Assembly: GCF_900113005.1 (NCBI RefSeq)
Contig: NZ_FONW01000001.1
Location: 1,010,996 to 1,074,995 of the forward strand
Source: Sunxiuqinia elliptica
GTDB taxonomy: Bacteria > Bacteroidota > Bacteroidia > Bacteroidales > Prolixibacteraceae
Direction: 5' to 3'
DNA: 64,000 bases
Shown piece after piece: positions 28,172-36,379 of this stretch. The notes under the pieces are model-generated. The model was given only the letters and a program-made list of their open reading frames with translations, was not told where the DNA came from and made no database searches. Each line of letters starts with the position of its first letter. Positions within the stretch are counted from its first letter, which is position 1. The position numbers and the translations under genes are program-made.

Positions 28172-28528
28172 ATGCATAACTATAAGGAAATAAAGATTTG
28201 GCAAAGGGCAAGGATTCTTGTAAAAGAGGTGTACCTAGTAACCAAAAAATTTCCGTCTGAAGAACTTTATGGATTAACTTCTCAAACACGGCGAGCTGTA
28301 GTTTCGGTAATGTTGAATATTGCAGAAGGAGCTGGACGAGGAACCGATAAAGACTTCAGTCATTTTCTGGATATGGCTAAAGGCTCTTTGTTTGAAGTTG
28401 AATCGTTGATTATTCTTGCTTCTGATCTTGAGTATATTACTGAGAATACCAAAGAAGAAATCTTAGCTAAAACTTCAGAGATTATCAAGATGCTAATCGC
28501 TTTTCAGAGAAATCTGTTTAATGTCTAA
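28172..28528 (+). CDS. four-helix-bundle protein (S23 / 23S-intervening-sequence type)
   Basis: 118 residues, all helical, with the family pattern HNYKEIKIWQRARIL, FPSEELYGLTSQTRRAVVSV and LNIAEGAGRGTDKDFSHFL. Such proteins are encoded in intervening sequences of 23S rRNA genes and as free-standing genes in many Bacteroidota; they resemble the Avd accessory protein of diversity-generating retroelements, but no reverse transcriptase is near. Function unknown. It sits between mutA and mutB in the same direction, bracketed by TCTAAA-type repeats, suggesting a small inserted unit. The right repeat begins within its stop codon. Confidence 0.9.
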   Translation: MHNYKEIKIWQRARILVKEVYLVTKKFPSEELYGLTSQTRRAVVSVMLNIAEGAGRGTDKDFSHFLDMAKGSLFEVESLIILASDLEYITENTKEEILAKTSEIIKMLIAFQRNLFNV

Positions 28529-28572
28529 AATCTAAAGTCTAAGATCTAGTGTCTAAAATCTAAAATCTTAAA
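28524..28572. repeat. right flanking repeat of the four-helix-bundle insertion
   Basis: About six tandem, slightly varied TCTAAAR units, in opposite orientation to the left flank. They fill nearly the whole gap up to the mutB ATG at 28576. Confidence 0.65.
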
Positions 28573-28575
28573 AAC

Positions 28576-30729
28576 ATGAAGCCAAATTTTAAAAATATAA
28601 ACATTAAAGAAGCACAGGCAAAAGCAGATGCTAAGGCGTGGGCTGCTCAAAATAAAATTTCGAAAGACTGGATGACCCCGGAGCAAATCCCGGTAAAACC
28701 AGTTTACACTAAAGACGATTTGGAAGGCATGGAGCATTTGAATTATGCTGCCGGTTTGCCTCCATTCCTTCGCGGGCCTTACTCTGCGATGTACGCGATG
28801 CGCCCATGGACCATCCGTCAGTATGCCGGGTTTTCTACCGCTGAAGAGTCTAACGCATTTTACCGTCGTAACCTGGCCGCTGGTCAGAAAGGGCTTTCAG
28901 TAGCTTTTGACTTGGCCACACACCGTGGATACGACTCGGATCACCCACGGGTAGTTGGTGATGTTGGTAAAGCAGGGGTAGCGATCGATTCGATCCTGGA
29001 TATGAAAATCCTGTTCGATCAAATCCCATTGGATAAGATGTCTGTTTCAATGACCATGAATGGAGCGGTACTTCCAGTAATGGCTTTCTACATTGTTACT
29101 GCATTGGAACAAGGTGCCAGCATGGATCAATTGGCTGGAACCATTCAGAATGATATTCTGAAGGAATTTATGGTTCGTAATACCTACATCTACCCACCAG
29201 AATTCTCAATGAAAGCAATTGCTGACATCTTTGAGTTCACATCTCAAAAGATGCCTAAATTCAACTCAATCTCTATTTCGGGTTACCACATGCAAGAAGC
29301 TGGTGCGACTGCCGATATTGAAATGGCCTACACCCTTGCTGATGGATTGGACTACATTCGTACAGGAATGAAAGCGGGCTTGGATGTGGATGCATTTGCG
29401 CCTCGTTTGTCTTTCTTCTGGGCAATTGGAATGAATCACTTCATGGAGATTGCTAAAATGCGCGCTGCTCGTATGATTTGGGCTAAATTGGTGAAACAAT
29501 TCAATCCTAAAAATCCAAAGTCGATGGCACTGCGTACGCACTCGCAAACTTCTGGTTGGTCGTTGACTGAGCAAGATCCATTCAACAACGTAGGTCGTAC
29601 TGCTATCGAAGCAATGGGTGCTGCATTAGGACATACCCAGTCGTTGCACACCAACGCCTTGGATGAAGCTATTGCGTTGCCAACTGACTTCTCTGCGCGT
29701 ATTGCACGTAACACTCAGTTGTACATTCAACAAGAAACAGAGATTTGTCGGGGAGCTGACCCATGGGCTGGTTCTTATTATGTAGAAGCTTTGACTAATG
29801 ACTTGGCTCAAAGCGCCTGGAAATTGATTGAGGAAGTTGAAAAACTGGGCGGTATGGCGAAAGCAATCGAAACCGGTGTTCCAAAAATGCGTATTGAGGA
29901 AGCTGCTGCACGTGCTCAGGGACGTATCGATAGCAACGCTCAAACAATTGTTGGGGTGAATAAGTACCGTTTGGAAAAAGAAGATCCAATCGATATCTTG
30001 GAAATCGACAACACTGCCGTTCGTCAATCGCAAATTGAGCGTTTGCAGAAACTGCGCGCCGAGCGTAACGACGAAGAGGTACAACAAGCATTGCATGCCA
30101 TTACCAAATGTGCCGAAACAGGTGAAGGCAACTTGCTTGATCTCTCGATTAAAGCAGCACAAAAACGTGCTTCATTGGGTGAAATTTCAGATGCCTGCGA
30201 ATCAGTCGTAGGACGTTATAAAGCTGTAATTAGAACTATTTCAGGCGTGTACTCATCAGAAAGTAAGCAAGATAAAACCTTCCTGGACGCACAAGATTTG
30301 GCGAAGAAATTTGCCGAGCTGGAAGGCCGTCAGCCACGGATCATGATTGCCAAAATGGGGCAGGATGGTCACGACCGTGGAGCAAAAGTAGTAGCAACCG
30401 GTTATGCCGATCTTGGCTTTGACGTAGATATGGGACCTCTGTTCCAAACTCCGGAAGAAGCTGCTAAGCAAGCGGTTGAAAACGACGTACACGTGATGGG
30501 AGTTTCTTCTTTGGCTGCAGGCCACAAAACTTTGGTTCCTGCTGTAATCGAAGAGCTTAAAAAACTGGGGCGCGAAGACATCATGGTTATTGCTGGTGGT
30601 GTGATTCCTGCTCAGGATTACCAATGTTTGTATGATGCAGGTGTCGTTGCCATTTTTGGTCCTGGTACCAGCGTGTCTGCTGCAGGTAAGAAAATCCTGG
30701 AGATTTTGATCTCAGCTCACGAAGAATAG
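28576..30729 (+). CDS. mutB: methylmalonyl-CoA mutase, large catalytic subunit
   Basis: 717 residues. Catalytic subunit of the adenosylcobalamin-dependent mutase. The barrel shows [19 protein letters not shown] (with the active-site Tyr), [12 protein letters not shown] (His that binds substrate) and [17 protein letters not shown]. The C-terminal B12 domain has [17 protein letters not shown] (DxHxxG, the lower cobalt ligand His), [14 protein letters not shown] and [12 protein letters not shown]. Full length. Codon use is strong and regular, as for a highly expressed central enzyme. Downstream genes for epimerase or MeaB are not in this window. Confidence 0.98.
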   Translation: MKPNFKNINIKEAQAKADAKAWAAQNKISKDWMTPEQIPVKPVYTKDDLEGMEHLNYAAGLPPFLRGPYSAMYAMRPWTIRQYAGFSTAEESNAFYRRNLAAGQKGLSVAFDLATHRGYDSDHPRVVGDVGKAGVAIDSILDMKILFDQIPLDKMSVSMTMNGAVLPVMAFYIVTALEQGASMDQLAGTIQNDILKEFMVRNTYIYPPEFSMKAIADIFEFTSQKMPKFNSISISGYHMQEAGATADIEMAYTLADGLDYIRTGMKAGLDVDAFAPRLSFFWAIGMNHFMEIAKMRAARMIWAKLVKQFNPKNPKSMALRTHSQTSGWSLTEQDPFNNVGRTAIEAMGAALGHTQSLHTNALDEAIALPTDFSARIARNTQLYIQQETEICRGADPWAGSYYVEALTNDLAQSAWKLIEEVEKLGGMAKAIETGVPKMRIEEAAARAQGRIDSNAQTIVGVNKYRLEKEDPIDILEIDNTAVRQSQIERLQKLRAERNDEEVQQALHAITKCAETGEGNLLDLSIKAAQKRASLGEISDACESVVGRYKAVIRTISGVYSSESKQDKTFLDAQDLAKKFAELEGRQPRIMIAKMGQDGHDRGAKVVATGYADLGFDVDMGPLFQTPEEAAKQAVENDVHVMGVSSLAAGHKTLVPAVIEELKKLGREDIMVIAGGVIPAQDYQCLYDAGVVAIFGPGTSVSAAGKKILEILISAHEE

Positions 30730-30748
30730 AAAGCTGACTGTTATTGGG

Positions 30749-30769
30749 CAGGTGACTCCGAGTCACCTG
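30749..30769 (+). repeat. perfect 21-base palindrome after mutB
   Basis: CAGGTGACTC, centre C, GAGTCACCTG. It stands 20 bases after the mutB stop and just upstream of the terminator; possibly part of the transcript 3' end. Confidence 0.6.
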
Positions 30770-30784
30770 TTCAATTCACCATAT

Positions 30785-30818
30785 AAAAAGCCATTTCCGC
30801 AAGGGAGTGGCTTTTTTT
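30785..30818 (+). terminator. intrinsic terminator of the mut operon
   Basis: Stem AAAAAGCCATTTCC (30785-30798) with GGGAGTGGCTTTTT (30803-30816), including two G-U pairs, closed by a GCAA tetraloop, then further T. Confidence 0.9.
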
Positions 30819-30915
30819 ATTTTACTGGGTGGTAGTCTCAAATTGGAGCGTAGTGTTTACCTGATTCTATTACGCTATTCTTTAAAAAGGACCTTTCTTT
30901 AGATGTTTTGTTAGC

Positions 30916-32394
30916 TTATTCTGGGTTAAATTCAAAGACCCCAATTGCTTTTAAATTTTCAATGACTATGAGAAGAAATCGATAGTAATTTTGATGGGTT
31001 ATCCATGAATATTCAGAAGAAACTATATTGGCAACAATGCATTCATTTTCGTCCTTAGCTATTTTGAATGATAAAGAAGGACGATTTGGCTCAAAATGCC
31101 ATGATTGTTGAGAGTCTTCGTCTATCGTTTTTAGTGATAGCAAAGGGAGGAGGTGTTTAATATGTCTGTTAATTAATTGGTTTGTTGTGTTCTTTTTTAG
31201 GCATGAAGCTTTTTCTATTGCTTCATATAGTGCTTCATAATTTTTGCCAAAAATATCATATAAGAAATCAAGAACTTGAATAAAAACAAATTCATAGTTC
31301 CTTGAGAAAAGTGGATTCCAAAAACTAACAGTATATGGATCCTTGAAATTAGTTCTGTTTTTATCTATGTTTTCGATGACTCTGTGATTTATGGCATTTG
31401 CATTGATGAGATCTATAAAGATTGGTTTGATGAAGGTTAATATTTGATCCTGGCTACCTCCTTTTTGAGGGGAACTATTCTCGTATGATTTAAATATTTG
31501 ATCAACATAGTCTAATACGATTTTATTTTTATTAAAATGATAAACTTGAGAAGAGTAGAACTTATCAATATATCCACTGAAATCAACACCTTTTCCATAT
31601 TTGTGGGCAAATATTTTTCGAATATTTTCGATATCACATACAAAGATTATCTTGTCAAATCCAAACTTGTTGTCAGGAATATTTTCTTCATTGCTCGAAT
31701 AGTATTTTGCTTGATCAAAGTGAGCACTAAAAACGTTGAATAAACGAAATATGTGCTCTGGGTCAAGGCGGTCAAGGTCGTCAATAATCAATACTTTTTT
31801 CAAGTTTTCTTGATTTGTATCTTTTTTTGAAATTTCCTCTAGTTTCCAAGAAATGTATTGGGACGCATTGTCATATTCGAGAAGGAAATTTGCTTGTGTC
31901 TCATTTTGAAAGTCAAATAGCTTTGTTAGTTCATCTGTTTGCTTGATATTTTCTAATCCTTCTTTGTATGCTGTTATCAATTCTCCAATTTTTTCAAAGC
32001 TGTCAACAGTTGTTTGAATTTTCGGAATTAATTTGAGGAGATTACTTAAAGTTGAGAATCCATAGTCACGAAAAAAAAACTTAGTGTATTCTCCTTTTGT
32101 TAATTTGAATTCTTTTTCAATCTCAAATTCCGGAAACAGAATCAATTGATAAAGAATGTCATATTTTATCAATTTAAATACATCTTCATTGGAGAGCAAA
32201 GAATAATTGACAGGTCTTAGAAATATTGGTAGATATCCTTTATTCTCCTTTCTGAAGAACTTATCAAGGAAATAAGTTTTTCCAATTCCGAATGGTCCTG
32301 AAAATATAATTCGTTTGTTAGATTCCGGAGTCAGGAATTCGTTGAAATCTGCTTTTATTGCATCGATAGGAATAGTTAGTTTTTGCTCTGTCAT
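30916..32394 (-). CDS. KAP-family P-loop NTPase
   Basis: 492 residues from the ATG at 32394 (preceded by AAAGAAAAA); a 12-codon extension to 32430 is less likely. Walker A is GPFGIGKT (residues 33-40). Walker B is VLIIDDLDRLDPEH, the KAP-type DDLDR signature, followed by FVCDIENIRKIF and YIDKFYSSQ, also typical of KAP ATPases. No membrane helix is apparent, unlike many KAP proteins. It is visibly more AT-rich than its neighbours and stands alone beside REP-like repeats, suggesting acquisition. Some KAP proteins act in phage exclusion or defence, so that is a possible role; no partner gene is present. Confidence 0.8.
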   Translation of the reverse strand: MTEQKLTIPIDAIKADFNEFLTPESNKRIIFSGPFGIGKTYFLDKFFRKENKGYLPIFLRPVNYSLLSNEDVFKLIKYDILYQLILFPEFEIEKEFKLTKGEYTKFFFRDYGFSTLSNLLKLIPKIQTTVDSFEKIGELITAYKEGLENIKQTDELTKLFDFQNETQANFLLEYDNASQYISWKLEEISKKDTNQENLKKVLIIDDLDRLDPEHIFRLFNVFSAHFDQAKYYSSNEENIPDNKFGFDKIIFVCDIENIRKIFAHKYGKGVDFSGYIDKFYSSQVYHFNKNKIVLDYVDQIFKSYENSSPQKGGSQDQILTFIKPIFIDLINANAINHRVIENIDKNRTNFKDPYTVSFWNPLFSRNYEFVFIQVLDFLYDIFGKNYEALYEAIEKASCLKKNTTNQLINRHIKHLLPLLSLKTIDEDSQQSWHFEPNRPSLSFKIAKDENECIVANIVSSEYSWITHQNYYRFLLIVIENLKAIGVFEFNPE

Positions 32395-32462
32395 TTTTTC
32401 TTTAAAATTACAAAACATTATAATAACCATTAAAAAAGCAGAATCAGCGAAATACTTGCGTC

Positions 32463-32483
32463 ATCCCGAATTTATTTCGGGAT
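32463..32483. repeat. REP-like palindrome, type ATCCCGAA
   Basis: ATCCCGAA, TTTAT loop, TTCGGGAT. Eight-base perfect stem. Sixty-nine bases upstream of the KAP gene start. Confidence 0.8.
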
Positions 32484-32522
32484 CTGCTTGCTTATACCTG
32501 ATGTCTTTTTAATGGTACTTAG

Positions 32523-32564
32523 AGATGCCGAAACAAGTCCGGCAAGACGCTTAAATTGCAGGGG
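32523..32564. repeat. direct repeat with REP-like palindrome, left copy
   Basis: About 41 bases nearly identical to 33023-33063 and exactly 500 bases from it. Contains GCCGAAACAAGTCCGGC; this copy has one stem mismatch compared with the right copy (TGCCGAA-ACAAG-TTCGGCA). Confidence 0.85.
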
Positions 32565-32569
32565 TATTT

Positions 32570-32590
32570 ATCCTGAACTTGTTTCAGGAT
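32570..32590. repeat. REP-like palindrome, type ATCCTGAA, left copy
   Basis: ATCCTGAA, loop CTTGT, TTCAGGAT. Its reverse complement shares the core GAAACAAGTTC with the preceding palindrome, so the two form an inverted pair in the manner of REPINs. Confidence 0.85.
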
Positions 32591-32636
32591 CTACTTGCGA
32601 ATCTCTACCGTGTTTTCTATGATACGAATTGCGTCT

Positions 32637-32960
32637 TTATCTGTCCGAAAGAAGCAGCTTCCCATCTTGTTCTATAAACCAACTGGCGGACAAATCTTTC
32701 ATTTCAGGGTTGTCTTCTCGAATCAAATTGATTTTCCAGTCACGATGCCAATTTTTAAGTTGCTTTTCCCGATTGATGCATTCGTTCATGCCTTCTATTT
32801 TCTCATAATACATCAAATCAGTCAGGTTGTACTTTTTGGTAAAGGCCGATCCTATTCCCGTTTTGTGTTCGAGTATCCGTCGTTTAATATCGGAAGTAAC
32901 TCCAATGTAGAAGGTTGTTCGATTTTTGTTCGACAGGATATAAACGAAGCCTTTATGCAT
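32637..32960 (-). CDS. GIY-YIG nuclease-superfamily protein
   Basis: 107 residues, one GIY-YIG domain. The family motifs are seen as FVYILSNKN (GIY strand), FYIGVTSDIKRRILEHK (YIG, catalytic Arg and His region) and INREKQLK with the metal-binding Glu. This is the short free-standing YhbQ-like type, without UvrC domains or a DNA-binding extension. It is framed on both sides by the same pair of REP-like palindromes in the same order. That layout suggests the gene and the repeats belong to one dispersing unit. Activity is inferred from motif only. Confidence 0.9.
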   Translation of the reverse strand: MHKGFVYILSNKNRTTFYIGVTSDIKRRILEHKTGIGSAFTKKYNLTDLMYYEKIEGMNECINREKQLKNWHRDWKINLIREDNPEMKDLSASWFIEQDGKLLLSDR

Positions 32961-33022
32961 GCTGTCAATTTTGTTAGCTAAAGGTAAGAATTTCGGAAGA
33001 GAACGTTTTGTATTTAGTTAAC

Positions 33023-33063
33023 AGATGCCGAAACAAGTTCGGCAAGACGCTTAATGGCAGGGG
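33023..33063. repeat. direct repeat with REP-like palindrome, right copy
   Basis: TGCCGAA (33026-33032), loop ACAAG, TTCGGCA (33038-33044), then AGACGCTTAA and a GGCAGGGG-like end shared with the left copy. Confidence 0.85.
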
Positions 33064-33085
33064 AATCGGTCTTGGCAAAAGCGTT

Positions 33086-33106
33086 ATCCTGAATTCGTTT
33101 TAGGAT
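33086..33106. repeat. REP-like palindrome, type ATCCTGAA, right copy
   Basis: ATCCTGAA, loop TTCGT, TTTAGGAT with one G-U pair. Second member of the right-hand palindrome pair. Confidence 0.7.
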
Positions 33107-33273
33107 ATGGAGGTGTAAAAAGAACTTTTGAAGATTGAGAAGGTACTGCAATAAGTTTGGCAAGATCGTTTTAGAACTGGAATGGTTAAAGGGGGGGAGC
33201 GTCGTAAAGTTTAGAGCAAAAAAAATGCGGTTTCTTTTGGATAACCGCATTGGAAAAAAAGTTTATGACTTTC

Positions 33274-33864
33274 TTAGTTTACTGCTAAATTATAATCGTA
33301 AACTTCATCTCCTGAGGCCAGTACCACCTGGTAGTCTCCTGTTGTCAATTTAGAAAGATCAAGTCCTTCGTTTACAGAGAAAGAATTTTCCAATGCTTTG
33401 CTGTAAACAAGTTCCCCTTTGGTGTAAATGTACAAGCTTGTTTTCTCTCCTTGGTGGTTCAAGTATGCAACACGCAAGATGTCGTCTTTGAATGAGAAAA
33501 ATGGAGCAGCCAACGTTTTTTCTTTACCGACATTGATAACACCATGATCAATAGAGAATTCACGCTCGCCAGAGATGTTGTCAAGGCTTACAACTAGTTT
33601 GTAGCTACCATTTTCCAAGTTTGAAAAATCGTACACTTTGCGGTAGTCAGCCATCCCTCCATCAGTTTCTTTGAAATAAACAACAGCGCCTTGTTCGTCT
33701 TCAATACTGATCTGGAACTTGCTCTCGGCATTGTTTGAAATAGCAACGACTGCGCGATCTGCTTTTAAAGGCAAGATGTTTACACGCAGATTTCCGCTTG
33801 CCATAGCGATGTTTGCAATAACTGTTAAAGCAACCATCATGGTAATTGTTCTGAATGTTTTCAT
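33274..33864 (-). CDS. secreted beta-rich protein, paralogue of 44122-44709
   Basis: 196 residues. Signal peptide ending near NIAMASG. The mature part has two or three repeated beta modules, each ending in a phrase of the form DxSxLxxGxYxVxL (YDFSNLENGSYKLVVSL, LDLSKLTTGDYQVVLAS). The last resembles a type IX secretion C-terminal module, but no canonical sorting-domain end is certain. Shares the PLxADR opening, spacing and closing motif with the protein at 44122-44709. Function unknown. An operator-like palindrome sits in its promoter. Confidence 0.75.
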   Translation of the reverse strand: MKTFRTITMMVALTVIANIAMASGNLRVNILPLKADRAVVAISNNAESKFQISIEDEQGAVVYFKETDGGMADYRKVYDFSNLENGSYKLVVSLDNISGEREFSIDHGVINVGKEKTLAAPFFSFKDDILRVAYLNHQGEKTSLYIYTKGELVYSKALENSFSVNEGLDLSKLTTGDYQVVLASGDEVYDYNLAVN

Positions 33865-34359
33865 AGTTTTGAATTTTTAAATGTTCGTAATGAATTACAG
33901 TTACAAATGTAGTATGTTTTAAAACATATGCTGTAAAACATACGTTAAGGGTAGGTTAATTTTGTATTGTGTCGTTGATTGATAAATCTAATGGGGATTA
34001 GACCTTCTTTATTGCTTATAAATAAAGAGTTTGATAAGAATTGGATGTGCTTGTCAAATATCTTGCCAAAAAATAATTATGAATATTATTTTTACTTGAA
34101 ATGCGACTGGTCTTGGAAGAGCAAGCTTCAAGACTTATCTTGTTGAGTCTTTTAAATACGCTCTTAATTATTTAAAGAAAAATAAACTCGAATTAGAAAC
34201 AGAATACCGTAAGTTGAAGGCGCTCTTCTGATTAAAATAGTGGGTGCGAGTTTACTGTTTTGAGCTAGCTTGGTGGGGCAAGCGAGTTAGGATGCTCTGA
34301 ATAGGCGTGCTTGTTTAGAAGCGTTTTTTTTGAACCGGTATTAAAATGAGCTGTTAGAA
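33865..34359. other. 495-base intergenic region
   Basis: Left end holds the promoter and palindrome of the secreted-protein gene. In the middle, 34100-34231 (plus strand) is an open frame without a start codon whose translation looks protein-like, ending with ETEYRKLKALF; it may be the tail of a decayed gene. No other gene or RNA is recognised. Confidence 0.4.
33904..33944 (-). promoter_or_regulatory. promoter with overlapping palindrome of the secreted-protein gene
   Basis: Minus-strand -7 element TACATTTG (33904-33911). Directly upstream lies the perfect palindrome TATGTTTTAAAACATA (33913-33928), and TAAAACATA occurs again 14 bases on. The repeats cover the space where the -33 element should be, as an operator would. 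Confidence 0.45.
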
Positions 34360-35049
34360 ATGGAAATTAAAATATTGCAGTTACTGGACGGAGCCCGGAA
34401 AGCAGAGGGGCTGACTGTTATTATTGATGTGTTTAGGGCTTTTTCAGTTGCCTGTTATGCTTTTGATCAAGGGGTAAGTAAGATTTATCCGGTTGGGCAA
34501 ATTGATTTAGCTTATGGTTTAAAAGAGAAACATCCAGATTATATTCTGGTGGGGGAACGTCACGAGCAGAAGCCGGAAGGTTTTGACTACGGTAATTCGC
34601 CTTCGCAAATTCGGAGGGACCGTTTGGATGGGAAAGTAATGGTGCATACGACCAGTAGCGGAACGCAGGGCATTGTAAATGCCACCAAGGCTGATGAACT
34701 AATTACTGGGAGTTTTGTCAATGCAGGAGCCATTATTCGCTACATCCGTCAGCAACAGCCTCAGAAGTTGTCGTTGGTTTGCATGGGTTATGCATGCCAG
34801 CACCCCACAGATGAGGATACTTTTTTGGCGGAATACATCAAAGCCTGTTTGGAAGGTGAGTCGGTAGATTTTCCTCAGATGGTTGAAAGGCTTCGGGCAG
34901 GAGCGGGAGCTCGTTTTTTTGCTCCGGAGAAACAGGCCTGGGCGCCACAGGCCGATTTCGATCTTTGCCTGGATTTGGATCGTTTTGATTTTGTTTTGCA
35001 GGTGAAACAAGAGGGCGATTTGTTTTATCTGCAAAAAGCTGTGGTTTAG
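34360..35049 (+). CDS. 2-phosphosulfolactate phosphatase family protein (ComB-like)
   Basis: 229 residues. ComB fold with VIIDVFRAFSVA, GFDYGNSPSQI and TTSSGTQGI, all family signatures. The archaeal enzyme dephosphorylates 2-phosphosulfolactate in coenzyme M synthesis; bacteria with this gene generally do not make coenzyme M, so the natural substrate here is unknown, with sulfolactate formation possible. No other CoM genes are present. Followed 156 bases later by the MalY-like gene on the same strand. Family call secure, function not. Confidence 0.87.
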   Translation: MEIKILQLLDGARKAEGLTVIIDVFRAFSVACYAFDQGVSKIYPVGQIDLAYGLKEKHPDYILVGERHEQKPEGFDYGNSPSQIRRDRLDGKVMVHTTSSGTQGIVNATKADELITGSFVNAGAIIRYIRQQQPQKLSLVCMGYACQHPTDEDTFLAEYIKACLEGESVDFPQMVERLRAGAGARFFAPEKQAWAPQADFDLCLDLDRFDFVLQVKQEGDLFYLQKAVV

Positions 35050-35205
35050 AATAAGAGCAGAAGCTGTTGTGATTGGAAGGAGCAATAAATACAACAAGAG
35101 TGAGATAGCAAGTTCCTTCTGAAAGATTTAATTATACGCGTTCCCTGTTTGATGGAGTAGTTCAGGCAGGCATGAGTTGCCATTGAAAATAGAAAATATA
35201 GACAG

Positions 35206-36372
35206 ATGAAAAAGTACAATTTTGATGAATTGGTTGATCGTACAAATACCAATTGTATAAAATATGATGGGCGTCAGATGTTTTTTGGAACCGAGGATGT
35301 GCTGCCTCTTTGGGTGGCCGATATGGATTTCAAAACGCCCGATTTTATTATTAATGCGCTAAAGGAGCGCTTGGAGCATGAAGTTTTAGGCTACACCTTC
35401 CGAGATGATTCTTATGCGGAGTCAATTACCAATTGGCTGGAGAAGCGCCATGCTTGGAAAGTGGAAAAGGAATGGTTGTCATTCAGTCCTGGAGTTGTTG
35501 CCGGATTGACTTTGGCGATTGAGGCTTTTTCAAAGCCAGGAGACGAAGTGATTGTGCAGCCTCCGGTTTATTTCCCGTTTTTTGATTCGGTGAAAGGAAC
35601 AGGCCGGAAGATGGTTGAGAATCCGCTAAAACTTGAAAATGGGCGCTATACTTTTGATTTGGAAGATTTGAAACAAAAGATTACGTCCGAGACAAAATTG
35701 CTCTTACTGTGTAATCCTCAAAATCCTGGAGGAATGGTTTGGACTCGGGAAGAGTTGGAAGCTTTGACTGCGATCTGTCTTGAAAACAAGGTTCTGATCA
35801 TCTCGGATGAAATTCACTCAGACTTGGTTTTTGAAGGGCATAAGCATATTCCTTTGCCAACGATTTCAGAAGAGGTTGCTCAGTCTTGTGTTGTTTGCAT
35901 GGCTGGAAGTAAGACTTTTAATATTGCCGGCTTGACCACTTCTTTTGTCGTGATTCCGAACAAGCGATTGCTTGCGCGCTACGAGCGAGAGTTGAAGGTT
36001 CCGCATTTGCATATGGGGAACATTTTTGGCTCAGTAGCTTTGGAGACGGCTTATCGTGAAGGTGAAGCTTGGTTGGAACAGATGTTGGTTTACCTGCAAG
36101 AAAATATGCAGCTGGTAAGAACTTACTTAAAAGGAAATCTTCCTCAAGTTGTTCCGATGGAGCCAGAAGCAACCTACTTGGTGTGGTTAGATTTCAATGC
36201 TTTAGGATTGTCTGATGAGGAGTTGAATGAGCGTTTGTTGAAGGCAGGTGTTGGGTTAAACCGAGGTGTTCAATTTGGAAAGCAGGGAAGCGGTTATATG
36301 CGAATCAATATTGGTTGTCAGCGGTCTACTTTGTTGCAAGCCTTAGAGCGCATAAAAGCTGCATTTGCTTAA
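35206..36372 (+). CDS. MalY/PatB-family PLP enzyme (probable cystathionine beta-lyase)
   Basis: 388 residues, fold type I aminotransferase family. It opens with the MalY/PatB pattern FDELVDRTNTNCIKYD and LPLWVADMDF, then SPGVVAGL, LLLCNPQNPGG, SDEIHSDL and the Schiff-base Lys in GSKTFNIAG, ending with the carboxylate-binding Arg in YMRINIG. These match C-S lyases cleaving cystathionine to homocysteine rather than true aminotransferases. Cytoplasmic. Converges with the GT9 gene, only seven bases between the stops. Confidence 0.9.
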   Translation: MKKYNFDELVDRTNTNCIKYDGRQMFFGTEDVLPLWVADMDFKTPDFIINALKERLEHEVLGYTFRDDSYAESITNWLEKRHAWKVEKEWLSFSPGVVAGLTLAIEAFSKPGDEVIVQPPVYFPFFDSVKGTGRKMVENPLKLENGRYTFDLEDLKQKITSETKLLLLCNPQNPGGMVWTREELEALTAICLENKVLIISDEIHSDLVFEGHKHIPLPTISEEVAQSCVVCMAGSKTFNIAGLTTSFVVIPNKRLLARYERELKVPHLHMGNIFGSVALETAYREGEAWLEQMLVYLQENMQLVRTYLKGNLPQVVPMEPEATYLVWLDFNALGLSDEELNERLLKAGVGLNRGVQFGKQGSGYMRINIGCQRSTLLQALERIKAAFA

Positions 36373-36379
36373 GACTATT

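Larger units (their letters stand above)
32961..33273. other. repeat-rich intergenic region
   Basis: Holds the right repeat pair and, at about 33142-33185, a third, degenerate copy of the direct repeat (reading TGCAATAAGTTTGGCAAGATCG). A 78-codon minus-strand frame at 33014-33250 is built from repeat sequence and is not a gene. No other feature seen. Confidence 0.6.

Noticed and set aside
28172-28528. Diversity-generating retroelement (Avd-like gene)
   Set aside because: No reverse transcriptase, template repeat or variable repeat was seen around the four-helix-bundle gene.
29626-30162. 178-codon minus-strand frame inside mutB
   Set aside because: It lies wholly opposite a highly conserved gene; long antisense frames arise from the biased codon use of such genes.
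32595-32981. 128-codon plus-strand frame across the GIY-YIG gene
   Set aside because: Antisense to a gene with complete GIY-YIG motifs, and partly made of repeat sequence.
32463-33106. CRISPR array
   Set aside because: The repeats are few, of two to three types, irregularly spaced and paired in inverted orientation; no Cas gene is near.
33014-33250. 78-codon minus-strand frame
   Set aside because: Composed mainly of the REP-like repeats; no protein features.
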